From contig JAHQJS010000003.1 of assembly GCA_019057385.1 (NCBI GenBank), positions 83,212 through 147,211 of the forward strand: a DNA stretch of 64,000 nucleotides, given 5' to 3'. Source of the DNA: Candidatus Borrarchaeum weybense (lineage in GTDB: Archaea > Asgardarchaeota > Sifarchaeia > Borrarchaeales > Borrarchaeaceae). The translations under genes were made by a program, and so were the position numbers. Position 1 is the first letter of the stretch. The number at the start of each line of letters is the position of its first letter. The notes below the pieces were generated by a model, which worked only from the letters and a program-made list of their open reading frames with translations, did not search any database and was not told where the DNA came from. This document shows positions 1-8,668 of this stretch, one piece after another.

Positions 1-2
1 TT

Positions 3-815
3 AGTTCGTTTAAAGAAGTTAAACGTGCTTTAAACTATGAAATTATTAGACAAAAACAAGCTCTTCGACGCGGGGAGTTTATAGCACAAGAAACTCGACA
101 TTGGGACGAAGATCGCAGAATAACTTTTACTCTTCGAACGAAGGAGGAAGAACATGACTATAGATACTTCAGGGAACCTGATCTACCGATTATTGAAATT
201 TCAGATGAATGGATTAAAAAAATCAAAACAACCATGCCTGAGCTACCAGATGCTCGAAAAGAAAGATTTCGGAGAGATTATCAAATCCCTGTTTACGATG
301 CAGAAGTATTGACAAGTGAGAAATATTTAGCAGATTTCTTTGAAACATGCATAACTTATGACGTGGGTGCAAAAAAAGTCAGTAATTGGCTTATGAGTGA
401 TTTTTTACGTTTTGTAAACGAACTTGATCTTGAATTTACTGAGATTCTCCTTACACCAGAAGATTTAGCAAATATGATCCGTTTAATTGATCAAGAGCTG
501 ATTAGTGGAAAAATTGGTAAGACAGTTCTGCGGGAAATGCTTGCTACAGGAAAGACCCCGCAGACCATAATAGAAGAACTTGGTCTTAAGAAAATTGATA
601 ACACTTCTATCATTTCTGATAAAGTAAAAGAAGTCTTTGAAGAATACCCAGATGCCGTTCGCGATGCCATGACTAACAAGAATGCTATTCGTTATCTTGT
701 AGGACAGGTAATGGCGAAAACCAGAGGAAGGGCAGATCCTGTTTTAACAAATGAAATCATTGAATTAAAATTGGAAGAATTGAAGTCCAAGAATACACAA
801 TTCGATGAAAATTGA
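3..815 (+). CDS. gatB: Aspartyl/glutamyl-tRNA amidotransferase subunit B, C-terminal part (5' end outside window)
   Basis: GatB is the kinase/transamidase subunit of GatCAB, which converts mischarged Asp-tRNAAsn or Glu-tRNAGln to the correct amide. The frame is open from base 3, so the start lies before the window. Visible are the end of the catalytic cradle, with the family signatures ETRHWDEDRR and DYRYFREPDLP (around bases 90-190), followed by the helical GatB/YqeY tail domain, which recognises the tRNA elbow. There is no GAD insertion of the kind seen in GatE, so GatB is preferred. It converges on the NOG1 gene with only 2 bp between the stops. Confidence 0.95.
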   Translation, partial: SSFKEVKRALNYEIIRQKQALRRGEFIAQETRHWDEDRRITFTLRTKEEEHDYRYFREPDLPIIEISDEWIKKIKTTMPELPDARKERFRRDYQIPVYDAEVLTSEKYLADFFETCITYDVGAKKVSNWLMSDFLRFVNELDLEFTEILLTPEDLANMIRLIDQELISGKIGKTVLREMLATGKTPQTIIEELGLKKIDNTSIISDKVKEVFEEYPDAVRDAMTNKNAIRYLVGQVMAKTRGRADPVLTNEIIELKLEELKSKNTQFDEN

Positions 816-817
816 AT

Positions 818-1768
818 TTAACTGTTCATTAAATTTTTGTCAATAATTCTATCTATCGTCTCATTAACTCCATCCCCAGTGAGTGCGTTTGTTTCAAAGC
901 ATTCGTCATTAATTAGTTCCAGGAGTTCGTCACTCCTGCTTTTGTCTACTAAATCTATCTTGTTCACGACAAGATAAAGTTCCCCAAAAAGTTCTTTAAG
1001 ATCCTCATATAAAGAAATTTGCTCCTTCAATGGATATCCACAAGTTTCTGAGGGATCTACAATATACAGAATAACATGAGCCAAGTATTTTAATGCAGTA
1101 ATTGCCTGTAATTCTATTGGATTCCTTTTATCGAGTGGACGATCAAGAAGACCAGGGGTATCCACAAGTTGATATATTGAAAGACCTCTTTGTATATGGC
1201 CTATCGTTACAGCTCGCGTGGTGAAGGGATATTCAGCTATTTCTGGTTTTGCCGTAGATGCATGTGCCACAAAACTACTTTTCCCAACATTCGGGTATCC
1301 CGCAATAACTATCGTAAGTTTTTTAGGATCAACCGATGGCAATTTCCGTAATTTTGGTCTAGCTTCTTGAATTATGTTTAAATTGTTCTTAATTCTATTA
1401 ATTATTGAACTTATACGCCCGTATGCCGCTCGACTTAACTTAATAACCTCAGTTAATTCTTTTGCTCTCTTGATTTTGTAGATATAGTTTTGAATTAGTT
1501 TCTTAACCACTCTACGTGTACCATAAATTGAGCCAAGCGCATTTTTGAGTTGATCTCTGCCAACCAGTATATCAGCTAATTCAGAATAAAATGGATGTAC
1601 ATCATCTATCGAAGGAATCTGTTTTACTATGCGTTTGAGTCGTGAATCTAGAAATCCCTCTATAACTCTTAATTTCTTACTTTCCTTTCGTTTCGTCCTT
1701 ATGATGCGTGGCACTTTTCTGGGAATCTTAACTTCAGTACGAGACGCTTTTCGAAATGCTTGATCCAA
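818..1768 (-). CDS. NOG1-family GTP-binding protein (50S assembly GTPase)
   Basis: A NOG1/Obg-superfamily GTPase acting in large-subunit ribosome assembly. An N-terminal helical NOG1 domain (about residues 1-150) precedes the G domain, with G1 GYPNVGKSS, a G3 DTPG element and G4 NKID. The coordinates use a TTG at 1768, but homology clearly continues upstream: the 20 codons before it read NPFTKINYVPTAKELL, the conserved start region of archaeal NOG1. No ATG, GTG or TTG lies between that segment and the stop at 1829-1831. An ATT codon at 1828, with AAGGTG about 7 nt upstream, is the best candidate start. It lies downstream of the FAU-1 gene and is probably cotranscribed. Confidence 0.9.
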   Translation of the reverse strand: MDQAFRKASRTEVKIPRKVPRIIRTKRKESKKLRVIEGFLDSRLKRIVKQIPSIDDVHPFYSELADILVGRDQLKNALGSIYGTRRVVKKLIQNYIYKIKRAKELTEVIKLSRAAYGRISSIINRIKNNLNIIQEARPKLRKLPSVDPKKLTIVIAGYPNVGKSSFVAHASTAKPEIAEYPFTTRAVTIGHIQRGLSIYQLVDTPGLLDRPLDKRNPIELQAITALKYLAHVILYIVDPSETCGYPLKEQISLYEDLKELFGELYLVVNKIDLVDKSRSDELLELINDECFETNALTGDGVNETIDRIIDKNLMNS

Positions 1769-1867
1769 GAGTTCCTTTGCAGTAGGGACGTAGTTAATCT
1801 TGGTAAATGGATTTCCGTTATTAGAAATTTATGACACCTTCTTTGCAGAGTATATAGTTCTAATCAA

Positions 1868-3340
1868 CTATTTTGCAGTAGAAGAAGAATCTTCTGTTCT
1901 GAACATGCTTTTTAATTGGCTCATTTTTTCCATTGTGAGATTGAATAACTGTTCCGAAATTATAGATTCTTCTTTAGCATATTCAAGTTTTTCTAAATCG
2001 ATGACACGTGTAAAATCTTCAGTTCGGATTAAATCGACTTCAAGATCAACGTATCTGATCCGATGAGGTTCTGGATAGAGTCCTGGATAGATCTCCACTG
2101 GAGTATTTATATTGAGATACTCTCCTTTGTAAATTCCATCTCGCGAGAAATATGTCGTTTTTACAAAAAATTCTCCTTCAATTATTTCCATAACACCATA
2201 ATCACCTTCTTCTTTGGGAAGATTAAGACCATCAAATTTTCCTCCAGCCTTAAACATTCGTTTTATGAGTAGTTTTCTTTCATTTGGATCGCTTTTTATT
2301 ACATACCCAGGCGATAGAAAAAGTGTCCTTCCATTAAACTTAACGTGGTCAATACAGACTTCAGAGCCTAATGAAGGAAATGTTTCAGAAAATACGAAAT
2401 CTGCAGCCTCGTTAATAATAACATAATGTTCAGGCAATTTGGCAAGAATTCTTTCACCAAAATCAACTAATAATGATAAATCGTAACCCATTGCTTTGAG
2501 TTGGTGATGGTTTCTAACTGTTGCAACAACTTCGCTTCGAATTTCATCAAGTTTTACTTTGGAAAGACTTGGAAATTCCAAAAAAGTTGTTGTATTCTCT
2601 TCATATACGGCTGCTGGCGCTTTGGTCTTTTCCGCTTTCTTAGATATCATCTGTGCTAATTTTTTTAAGTCCTCGATTTCGGCAATAAGCACTGTTACAT
2701 CTTCTGAGGCTGCGGCTGTGCGCCATAAAACTCCCCATGAATCAGGTTTGATGGTTTTCCCCAAAAAGAATAACTCATCTCGTTTTTTCCCACGAATTTT
2801 ATGACTTATCCGAACCACATTTTCGGGAATCAAGACAGCATATTTGCCAGCTATTGTTATGTTTGGCTGTACTTCAGATAATCCAGGTCTAACTTTTTCT
2901 ACACGTACAAGAAGTTCGTCACCTTCATTGATTTCTTCATTAAAGTTAGTATTATCCAGATGAAGTATGCCGTCTGTTCTCCCTAAATTTAATATCGCGT
3001 AATCTCGCTCCAAATTTACTCTCGTGACAATTCCTTTATAGAAGCCATTTGGACTAACTTTTGTATAAAAAACCGTAAGATCAGGAAGAAGCGACCGTAA
3101 AATTTCAAGCAATTCTTCAATAGTCTCTTCTTTCCCATTGAGTTCTACGCCCTGTCTATTCCGTCTGTCAAAAATATCTATATCGAAAGGCACACGTAAA
3201 TCCTCAATTGCTCCCTTGAAACGTTGCAAAATAACAGTTGAAGGATATGTTAGTTTAAATCCATGATCTATGAGGATTTTTGCTAATGCGGTCGAATATA
3301 TTCCTCTGAGGCGAACTGTTGTTGCCTTTTTTTCCATCAT
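1868..3340 (-). CDS. FAU-1-type RNA-binding protein / RNase E/G-like (DUF402)
   Basis: A 490-residue protein matching the archaeal FAU-1 family, AU-rich RNA-binding proteins with reported ribonuclease activity in rRNA processing. The N-terminal half holds an RNase E/G-like, S1-containing region (GIVTRVNLERDYAILNLG around residues 105-125). The C-terminal 150 residues are a DUF402 domain, with DGLNLPKEEGDYGVMEI and YSRDGIYKGEYLNINTP-like motifs. The length is typical for the family. The start is an ATG pair (MMEKK) preceded by a GAGGAAGA-type Shine-Dalgarno. The NOG1 gene follows, consistent with a ribosome-biogenesis transcription unit. Confidence 0.88.
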   Translation of the reverse strand: MMEKKATTVRLRGIYSTALAKILIDHGFKLTYPSTVILQRFKGAIEDLRVPFDIDIFDRRNRQGVELNGKEETIEELLEILRSLLPDLTVFYTKVSPNGFYKGIVTRVNLERDYAILNLGRTDGILHLDNTNFNEEINEGDELLVRVEKVRPGLSEVQPNITIAGKYAVLIPENVVRISHKIRGKKRDELFFLGKTIKPDSWGVLWRTAAASEDVTVLIAEIEDLKKLAQMISKKAEKTKAPAAVYEENTTTFLEFPSLSKVKLDEIRSEVVATVRNHHQLKAMGYDLSLLVDFGERILAKLPEHYVIINEAADFVFSETFPSLGSEVCIDHVKFNGRTLFLSPGYVIKSDPNERKLLIKRMFKAGGKFDGLNLPKEEGDYGVMEIIEGEFFVKTTYFSRDGIYKGEYLNINTPVEIYPGLYPEPHRIRYVDLEVDLIRTEDFTRVIDLEKLEYAKEESIISEQLFNLTMEKMSQLKSMFRTEDSSSTAK

Positions 3341-3408
3341 CTCTTCCTCATTATTTATCTAGTCTAAAATGCTATAAAAAGTCAATCCGCTATCCCATGA
3401 GTAAAGAG

Positions 3409-3585
3409 TGGTGCGGGGGATGGGATTTTCGTTCTGGCGGTTTATCGCCAAGGAATTCGAACCCACGCAGGCGATCGCGAAACCTAAGGCATCTAATGCT
3501 TCTCTACGCCACAGGATCCTGAGTCCTGCTCCTTTGGCCAAGTTCCCGTTACTCTCCATCGAGAGGAGACCTCGGACACCCCCGC
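3409..3585 (-). tRNA. tRNA-Leu (anticodon CAG) with three introns, CCA encoded
   Basis: On the minus strand GCGGGGG (5') pairs with CCCCCGC (3'), followed by A and an encoded CCA. The anticodon arm is CAGGA-CUCAGGA-UCCUG, giving CAG. Three insertions interrupt the gene. One is in the D-loop (28 nt, 3543-3570, hairpin CUCUC/GAGAG), one in the variable arm (31 nt, 3473-3503, hairpin GCAU/AUGC), and one in the T-loop after UUCGAA (30 nt, 3426-3455, hairpin GGCG/CGCC). Removing them leaves an 88-nt class II tRNA including CCA. Intron edges are inferred from tRNA geometry and may shift by one or two bases. Confidence 0.93.
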
Positions 3586-3734
3586 ATTGAAATTCATCAC
3601 GATCTGATCGCTTCTTTAAAGACATCTATTTAAAAATATAGGGAAACAGATCTACAAATATCATATGCATCTTAAAACCGTATTAGAGATACCTGGTGCC
3701 ATTTTTTAATTTGTATAGAGGCTATCGAATCTTA

Positions 3735-4298
3735 TTATGATTTCGGGACCTTTAAATCGCTCAGAGACCATTTCTCTTTACGAACATTAAGTACAATTGA
3801 GGTATTTGTACGCTCTATGTCGTGTATAGAAAGAACTTCCTTAATAAACTTATCAAGATCATTTCGAGAACTAAAGCGCGAAATTACTGCTATGTCATAC
3901 TCCCCTGTAATATCATATACCGCCATTACTGGATCATGCTGCGCTATCTTTTCCTCCACCTCAACGAGTTTTCCTCCACTAACCCTTACAAGGGTTAGCG
4001 CAGTAAATTCATAGCCCAATTTCTCATAATCTAAGACAACAGAGTATCCTTTTATGACCCCTTCCTTTTCAAGATTTTTCACACGATTATGTACTGTTCC
4101 AGCAGCTTTCTTGCGTCCAGTTTTTTCAAGTTCCTCGGCAATTGAACGGTAACTAAGACGTGCATCCTCTTGAAGAAGTTTTATGATATCTAAATCTGTC
4201 TCATCGATGGTAAATTCACGTTTTTCTTGTTCTTCTTCTTCTTCTTCTTCTTGTGGCATTTTTGCACACAGCCTAATTATGTTGCTGTTTTTGCTCAC
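3735..4298 (-). CDS. Lrp/AsnC-family transcriptional regulator
   Basis: The 187-residue protein has the standard Lrp layout: an N-terminal winged helix-turn-helix (DLDIIKLLQEDARLSYRSIA, residues about 34-85) and a C-terminal RAM ligand-binding domain (residues about 95-180, ending with the typical ERTNTSIVLNV segment). An acidic poly-Glu stretch at residues 16-23 precedes the DNA-binding domain. The true start may be the Met at residue 14, which sits just before the Glu run. The gene begins inside the last bases of tgtA (4-bp overlap), so the two are cotranscribed. The regulated genes and ligand cannot be told from the sequence. Confidence 0.92.
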   Translation of the reverse strand: MSKNSNIIRLCAKMPQEEEEEEEQEKREFTIDETDLDIIKLLQEDARLSYRSIAEELEKTGRKKAAGTVHNRVKNLEKEGVIKGYSVVLDYEKLGYEFTALTLVRVSGGKLVEVEEKIAQHDPVMAVYDITGEYDIAVISRFSSRNDLDKFIKEVLSIHDIERTNTSIVLNVRKEKWSLSDLKVPKS

Positions 4299-5959
4299 CT
4301 TTCAAGATGAGACACACTAACTTGTACGATTTCTTTAAGTAGTTGGTGTAATTTCTTTGTGAGTGTACCTGCATATAATTCTTCTGGGATGATAAATAAA
4401 AGATATCCTAATTGTTGACATAAAGAAGTCATTTTTTGAGTTATAAAGGAGTTCCACTGAGAGGCATTATTGAAGAGAATGATGATTCTGTAGTTTGATT
4501 TATGAATATTGAGATATTCTTCAAAACTTTCCCAAGCAAACTTAAGGCTTGCTCGATCAATGATTCTTGAAGTTTCATACTGAGAAAGAGGATATATATT
4601 TTCAACTTCACTAGGAACGCATCCAAAAGGAATAACAAAAGTCACCAAATGTAAATAAGGAAAATATTCACTAAAAACTTCTTTTAAACTCTCAATTAAT
4701 CGGATATGTCCAGGAGATGATCGAAATGGTTTTATGTTCGTCTCAGGGAGAATAGTTAGAATTGGAGCGTCTGATGGTGGATGATAGTACGTTGTTACAT
4801 GCTCTTGATGCCTAACTAGATTAGGTCTGGATAATCCTTCTTTTCCATAAAAAAACAAGGCCCTTCTCTTTGAGATAGGATCAAACTTTTCTAGCCAATC
4901 ACGGTATTTTTTTAGATGAGAAAAGGCTTGTAAAAACCTGGGATGCATGCGTGCCCTTGCTTCCAGGAGTTCCCAGAGTCGTCCGTCTAAAATTGCTTGA
5001 CGTATTGTACGAATTTCTTGGAGAGAAATATACAAATTGTGACTTGCCAAAAGTTCATATCTCAGTTCTGCATTAGTTGCTTTTAACTCTGAAGGTGTAT
5101 ATTTGATACAAACAGGACATGAACACGGAAATACCTCTAATGAATCCAATAGATAAGTACCACTTGGAGTCATGTAACGGTTTTCTTTTGCAAACAATGC
5201 ATAAGCAGCTGAATCAAAAGTATCGCAACCTAAAGCAATAAGCAATGAGAAAAAAAGAGGATGTCCAGCACCAAATAAGTGAAATGGTCGTTGAATTGGT
5301 AAATTCATCTTTGCAGTAGCAATACCTTCAACTAACTTTGTGAAATTATATTGCTCCATAAACGGAGTAACGCTTCCAAGAGCATACATATCAAAAGAGA
5401 GATCATACATTGTTTTTGCACAATGCTCAATAAGTTCTGAGTAAGCACCACCTTGAATAGGTCCCACCCAAAGAATATCTTCAACATTTCTAAGATTCAG
5501 ACTCTCCTTCGCTCTCTGTAACGTCTGTGCGACATTATATTTAGCTTGTTCATAGGTAAGATCAGGACCGATAGGGAGGTCTAATATAACTGCAATGTCA
5601 GAATGAATTTTTTCTTGAAAATCAATTACCTCTTCAGGGGTTATTGATACACCACCGTAATGTAGGATCTGAAATGCGCCTGAATCAGTCATTATAGGAC
5701 CATTAAAATGGAAAAAAGAGTGAAGATCCGATAGATTCTCACTGCTTCTTGCAATATATTGTTTCAGTAGGTACGCACTTGTAATAATTATTTCACAATT
5801 AAATTCAGTTTCGAGTATTTTAGGAGAAATCGGCTTTTTTGTCGGAATTAAAACAGGAATTAAAGCAGGAGTATTGACAACGCCATGGCGGGTGTAAAGC
5901 TTGCCAATACGACCTCCAACATCATGTTCTATAACTTCAAAACTCAAAGAAACTTTCAC
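4295..5959 (-). CDS. tgtA: Archaeal tRNA-guanine(15) transglycosylase (archaeosine pathway)
   Basis: Exchanges guanine-15 in the tRNA D-loop for preQ0, the first tRNA step of archaeosine synthesis. The TIM-barrel domain (residues 1 to about 330) carries the catalytic motif MTDSGAFQ (about 91-98), a second Asp region DIAVILDLP, and the zinc site CSCPVC. The C-terminal 200 residues resemble the DUF5591-type domain shared with archaeosine synthases; no PUA domain is apparent, and at 554 residues it is somewhat shorter than forms carrying one. It is cotranscribed with the downstream Lrp regulator. A second, shorter TGT-like gene lies at 43650-44708. Confidence 0.9.
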   Translation of the reverse strand: MKVSLSFEVIEHDVGGRIGKLYTRHGVVNTPALIPVLIPTKKPISPKILETEFNCEIIITSAYLLKQYIARSSENLSDLHSFFHFNGPIMTDSGAFQILHYGGVSITPEEVIDFQEKIHSDIAVILDLPIGPDLTYEQAKYNVAQTLQRAKESLNLRNVEDILWVGPIQGGAYSELIEHCAKTMYDLSFDMYALGSVTPFMEQYNFTKLVEGIATAKMNLPIQRPFHLFGAGHPLFFSLLIALGCDTFDSAAYALFAKENRYMTPSGTYLLDSLEVFPCSCPVCIKYTPSELKATNAELRYELLASHNLYISLQEIRTIRQAILDGRLWELLEARARMHPRFLQAFSHLKKYRDWLEKFDPISKRRALFFYGKEGLSRPNLVRHQEHVTTYYHPPSDAPILTILPETNIKPFRSSPGHIRLIESLKEVFSEYFPYLHLVTFVIPFGCVPSEVENIYPLSQYETSRIIDRASLKFAWESFEEYLNIHKSNYRIIILFNNASQWNSFITQKMTSLCQQLGYLLFIIPEELYAGTLTKKLHQLLKEIVQVSVSHLER

Positions 5960-5993
5960 ATCGTTTCTTGGTTACTAAGAACTTCATAACTGA

Positions 5994-6434
5994 TCAAGAT
6001 GTTTTTCCGCTGGCTTTTTCTTCCATATATTTATCATAAACCGCGCTAATCCTCTCAGCAAGAGGGCCTTCGCCTTCAACTCCAGCTTCGGTTACAGTTA
6101 TTTTGTTGTCTAAAACCGAAATTACTCCTGCTGATTCGTGTAGTTTAACCTGACCAGGTTGTGGAAAAAGTTTCGAGATTTCATCTGCTAATCCTTTCAT
6201 ATCAAAAGGTTTTTCTACTTCGAAAATGGCGGCGATTTCGTGACCTAGAATAAAAGCACGATGATATTTAATTCCTTCAGAATCATTTGTATTGATCAGA
6301 CAAAATGAAAGCGTATTCTGATCAAAACCCTGAAGTTCACCTTCAAAAACTTGCTTTGCGACCGTTACGACTCGCACTTTCTTGTTCATAAGGTTCTGAA
6401 GTTCGATGAAGAATTTTCGTGTGCTACTTGACAT
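5994..6434 (-). CDS. LSm/Sm-like RNA-binding protein (SmAP3 type)
   Basis: A 146-residue Sm-fold protein. An N-terminal Sm domain (about residues 1-75, with VRVVTVAKQVFEGELQGFD and RAFILGHEIAAIF resembling Sm1 and Sm2) is followed by a C-terminal extension typical of the archaeal SmAP3 group. It probably forms a heptameric ring that binds RNA. An upstream in-frame ATG at 6461 exists, but GGGAGG lies 8 nt before the ATG at 6434, and family homology begins there, so 6434 is chosen. It sits directly upstream of tgtA on the same strand. Confidence 0.88.
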   Translation of the reverse strand: MSSSTRKFFIELQNLMNKKVRVVTVAKQVFEGELQGFDQNTLSFCLINTNDSEGIKYHRAFILGHEIAAIFEVEKPFDMKGLADEISKLFPQPGQVKLHESAGVISVLDNKITVTEAGVEGEGPLAERISAVYDKYMEEKASGKTS

Positions 6435-6559
6435 TATACGTTCCTCCCATCTAAAACCCATTAAGAACTAAGGATTTTTAAATTAATCCCATTAAATTTT
6501 TATGACAAAGAAAATTTTTGGATATATCTACGAATTGTAAATGAAAGATTGTGAGAAAA

Positions 6560-6910
6560 ATGGTACAAACTATTTTCAGTGTGCAAAGAATTGAACCTAC
6601 TGACCTTGAGGATATTTTTAAGATAAGGTTAACATCCCAAGATGGGAAAATGGAGCTCTCATTTGAAATAATAGAAAATCTATTTGATTTTAAAGAAAAT
6701 ACTGAGTTGGATATTTATATTGATAAAATACCTCCTAAGAAAGCTGATGCAGCTAATATACTTATGCAAGGAGATGTTTTTAAGGTACAAAAAAAACAGG
6801 ACGTAGTTCAGGTTTTTGGCTCACTTGGAGGACTGCAACTTCGTCTTATTCATCCTAAGAGTAAAGAACTATTTCAAGCAACAGACCCTCTTATTTTAGC
6901 AATTTTTTAA
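6560..6910 (+). CDS. Rpo8/RpoG-like RNA polymerase subunit (Rpb8 homologue)
   Basis: The 116-residue protein matches the layout of archaeal Rpo8 (RpoG): a single small beta-rich domain, with MELSFEIIENLF near residues 31-42 and GSLGGLQLRL near residues 87-96, where Sulfolobus Rpo8 has NVSFDIIDSI and ISLYGLLVKI. Rpo8 is an accessory subunit shared with eukaryotic polymerases and known mainly from TACK and Asgard archaea. A GTG at 6551 in the same frame is an alternative start. A PAC2-family gene follows 13 bp downstream. Assignment is by pattern similarity of a short, fast-evolving protein, so it is less sure than for the other polymerase genes. Confidence 0.65.
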   Translation: MVQTIFSVQRIEPTDLEDIFKIRLTSQDGKMELSFEIIENLFDFKENTELDIYIDKIPPKKADAANILMQGDVFKVQKKQDVVQVFGSLGGLQLRLIHPKSKELFQATDPLILAIF

Positions 6911-6923
6911 TGGAGCTGGAGAT

Positions 6924-7661
6924 ATGTTCAAAATAAAGAAAGCTATAACTAAGCGTGATTTTTTAGATAATATTCTCATAACAGGTTTTCATGGAATAGG
7001 AGAAGTCGGATATATAGCTTCAACTCAACTAATAGAGGCCTTCGAGGGTGAACGTATAGGCATAATTGATAGTGAAACGTTACCATCTTTTGTTGCAATG
7101 GACAAGAATAGATTATCCCTCCCCTTTGAAATATTTAAATTTGATAGGTTTGTGACTATTTTACCCAACTTTCAGCCCAATCCTCAAGAAATTCATGGAT
7201 TCTGTAAGGGGATTGTTGAATGGGTAATCTCTAATGAATTTAAGGAAGCATTTCTAATTGGAGGACTTGATAATCGATTCCAAAAAAGTGACGAAAAACC
7301 GTACAGGTGTGTACTCACACAGAAATATGAAGAAAAGGCAAAGAAATTGGACTTACCGATGCTTGAGCGAGGATTGTACGTCACCGGTCCGCTCGCATTG
7401 CTTCTTGCTTACTTTGAGATGGAAGATTTTCCAGCATTAGCTGTACTTCCGTACGGAAAAAGAGATCGTCCAGATCCGCGGGCGGCTTCAATAGCAGTTG
7501 AAGAATTTAGTAAAATCTATAATGTTGAAATAGACATATCAGAATTGCTAAAGGACGCACAAAGAGTAGAAGAAGAACTAGAAGAAATGCTAAGGCAGCA
7601 AAAAGAGAAAATGATGGAAGAAGCTCAGAGTCCAATTGACCGAACCAACTATTACATTTAG
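6924..7661 (+). CDS. PAC2-family protein (proteasome assembly chaperone-like)
   Basis: The 245-residue protein has the PAC2 fold signature: ILITGFHGIGEVGYIAST near residues 17-34, GGLDNR in the middle and GPLALLLAYFE around 155-165. A charged helical C-terminal tail (EELEEMLRQQKEKMMEEA) is also common in archaeal members. Archaeal PAC2 proteins such as PbaB act as chaperones, reported for proteasome assembly, but substrates of most paralogues are unknown. The ATG follows the Rpo8-like stop by 13 bp, with GGAGCTGGAG as a plausible Shine-Dalgarno, so the two form one transcription unit. Confidence 0.85.
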   Translation: MFKIKKAITKRDFLDNILITGFHGIGEVGYIASTQLIEAFEGERIGIIDSETLPSFVAMDKNRLSLPFEIFKFDRFVTILPNFQPNPQEIHGFCKGIVEWVISNEFKEAFLIGGLDNRFQKSDEKPYRCVLTQKYEEKAKKLDLPMLERGLYVTGPLALLLAYFEMEDFPALAVLPYGKRDRPDPRAASIAVEEFSKIYNVEIDISELLKDAQRVEEELEEMLRQQKEKMMEEAQSPIDRTNYYI

Positions 7662-7762
7662 TATGAATTAAATCTTATCGTTAGTTCTTTCATCAATATA
7701 AGATAACTTAGTTTGATTCTTACCGTTCCTTTCATAATAGACATCTATTACAGCGAATAGTG

Positions 7763-8075
7763 TCTATCCACCCACGATAAGAACATGAGTGGAGGGCCCG
7801 CTAGGACGGTTAAGCGGGATACCTACCGCCATATAGGGTGCAGGCCTTGCGTGAACGAAACGATGATTTATTATCAGCGTTCCCGCAGAATCGACGGCGT
7901 ACGGGAGTGCTGGGCTGAAGTCCGTGAAGTGGTCCCGGGGCGAATGCTTAAACCTCCGGGTGCCTCATCTTACCATCAATTCTCACTTATATACTGGAGG
8001 ACCTGCTTTATAAACACCACGCCTCACGCGTTCACTGTGGAACCCCTTGCCCGCGAAAGAATCGTCTATATTTGT
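7763..8075. ncRNA. Unassigned GC-rich structured RNA candidate
   Basis: A compact, strikingly GC-rich block of about 300 bp lies in AT-rich surroundings. An open frame exists on the plus strand but has no recognisable protein character. Several stems can be drawn: CCAC/GTGG at 7770-7792, CCCGCT/AGCGGG around 7797-7818, a long hairpin GAACG...CGTTC near 7853-7881 with inner GATGA/TTATC, CCCGG/CCGGG near 7934-7959, and a long-range GCAGG/CCTGC pairing (about 7841 with 8001). A TATA-like TTTTATAG at about 8077-8085 could start a minus-strand transcript, so orientation is unresolved. RNase P RNA and SRP RNA were considered, but their invariant motifs were not found. Confidence 0.5.
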
Positions 8076-8093
8076 CTATAAAATAAATAACTG

Positions 8094-8384
8094 TTAATCA
8101 CCCTCTTGTAACTTTTGTTTGATCACAAAAACTCGTATTTTTTCCTCTGCAATTATAAGTGTATCATTGATGGATTTAATTACAGAATGAGGAATTAAAA
8201 TTGTTCCTTTCTCATCGCGCGGAAATTTTTCAATATCTGGATGTTTAGTAGGCTTCACACACACCGCTAATAGGTGGCCATCTCGCGAATTAATTATGAA
8301 ATCAACTACCTTTCCCATAGCAGAACCTTTTTCATCAGTTACAGAAATACCAACTAAGTCCCGGATATCGATGATTTCCGACAT
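8094..8384 (-). CDS. PRC-barrel domain protein
   Basis: A 96-residue single-domain PRC-barrel protein (IRDLVGISVTDEKGSAMGKV, residues 7-26, then ILIPHSVIKSINDTLII). Small archaeal PRC-barrel proteins are widespread; roles in RNA metabolism and, in some lineages, cell division have been proposed, but the function here is unknown. The ATG is preceded by a GGGATG Shine-Dalgarno-like element. A degenerate copy of this gene's 5' end lies at 8669-8711, which suggests a past duplication or recombination between this locus and the accessory cluster to its right. Confidence 0.88.
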   Translation of the reverse strand: MSEIIDIRDLVGISVTDEKGSAMGKVVDFIINSRDGHLLAVCVKPTKHPDIEKFPRDEKGTILIPHSVIKSINDTLIIAEEKIRVFVIKQKLQEGD

Positions 8385-8635
8385 TTTTCATCCCATCAGA
8401 CCTTGCATGAGTCGGTCTATGTTAAATCAATATTTTTTGCTATTAATATCATCTGCTTCGAGTTATAAATTAGTCAAGTCATATTGACAGAACCTTTTCA
8501 AAAAGCAAAAATGAGAGTAGAATTGGAAAATTCAAAATTCGATTCAATAAATCTCGAATGAAAAGTGAAAACTAAAGAACGCTGTGCAATTATCTTCGTT
8601 TAAATCATACAAAAGTCTATCATAATGCAGGAAAT
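8385..8635. other. AT-rich intergenic stretch, no gene seen
   Basis: This region lies between the PRC-barrel start and the hairpin at 8636. It contains the PRC-barrel promoter region and otherwise AT-rich DNA without a convincing open frame, RNA gene or repeat. Confidence 0.6.
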
Positions 8636-8655
8636 AGGAGGGAATAATCCCTCCT
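8636..8655. terminator. Perfect 8-bp hairpin, possible terminator
   Basis: AGGAGGGA and TCCCTCCT form a perfect inverted repeat with a 4-nt loop. It lies downstream of the RAMP-HD gene and of repeat copy B on the minus strand. No T-run follows in either direction, so function as an intrinsic terminator is uncertain; an RNA 3'-end stabiliser or protein-binding site are alternatives. Confidence 0.4.
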
Positions 8656-8668
8656 TATCTAATATTTA

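Noticed and set aside
3359..3625. Protein-coding frames over the tRNA-Leu locus
   Set aside because: They run across acceptor and anticodon stems of a clear tRNA gene and its introns on either strand.
7763..8075. Identification as RNase P RNA or SRP RNA
   Set aside because: The GGAAAGUCC and ACAGAA elements of RNase P and the GGAAGGGAGCAG-type loop of SRP RNA are absent on both strands.
7785..8081. 98-residue open reading frame in the GC-rich block
   Set aside because: No protein-like composition or domain; the same bases form several stable helices, so it is treated as RNA.
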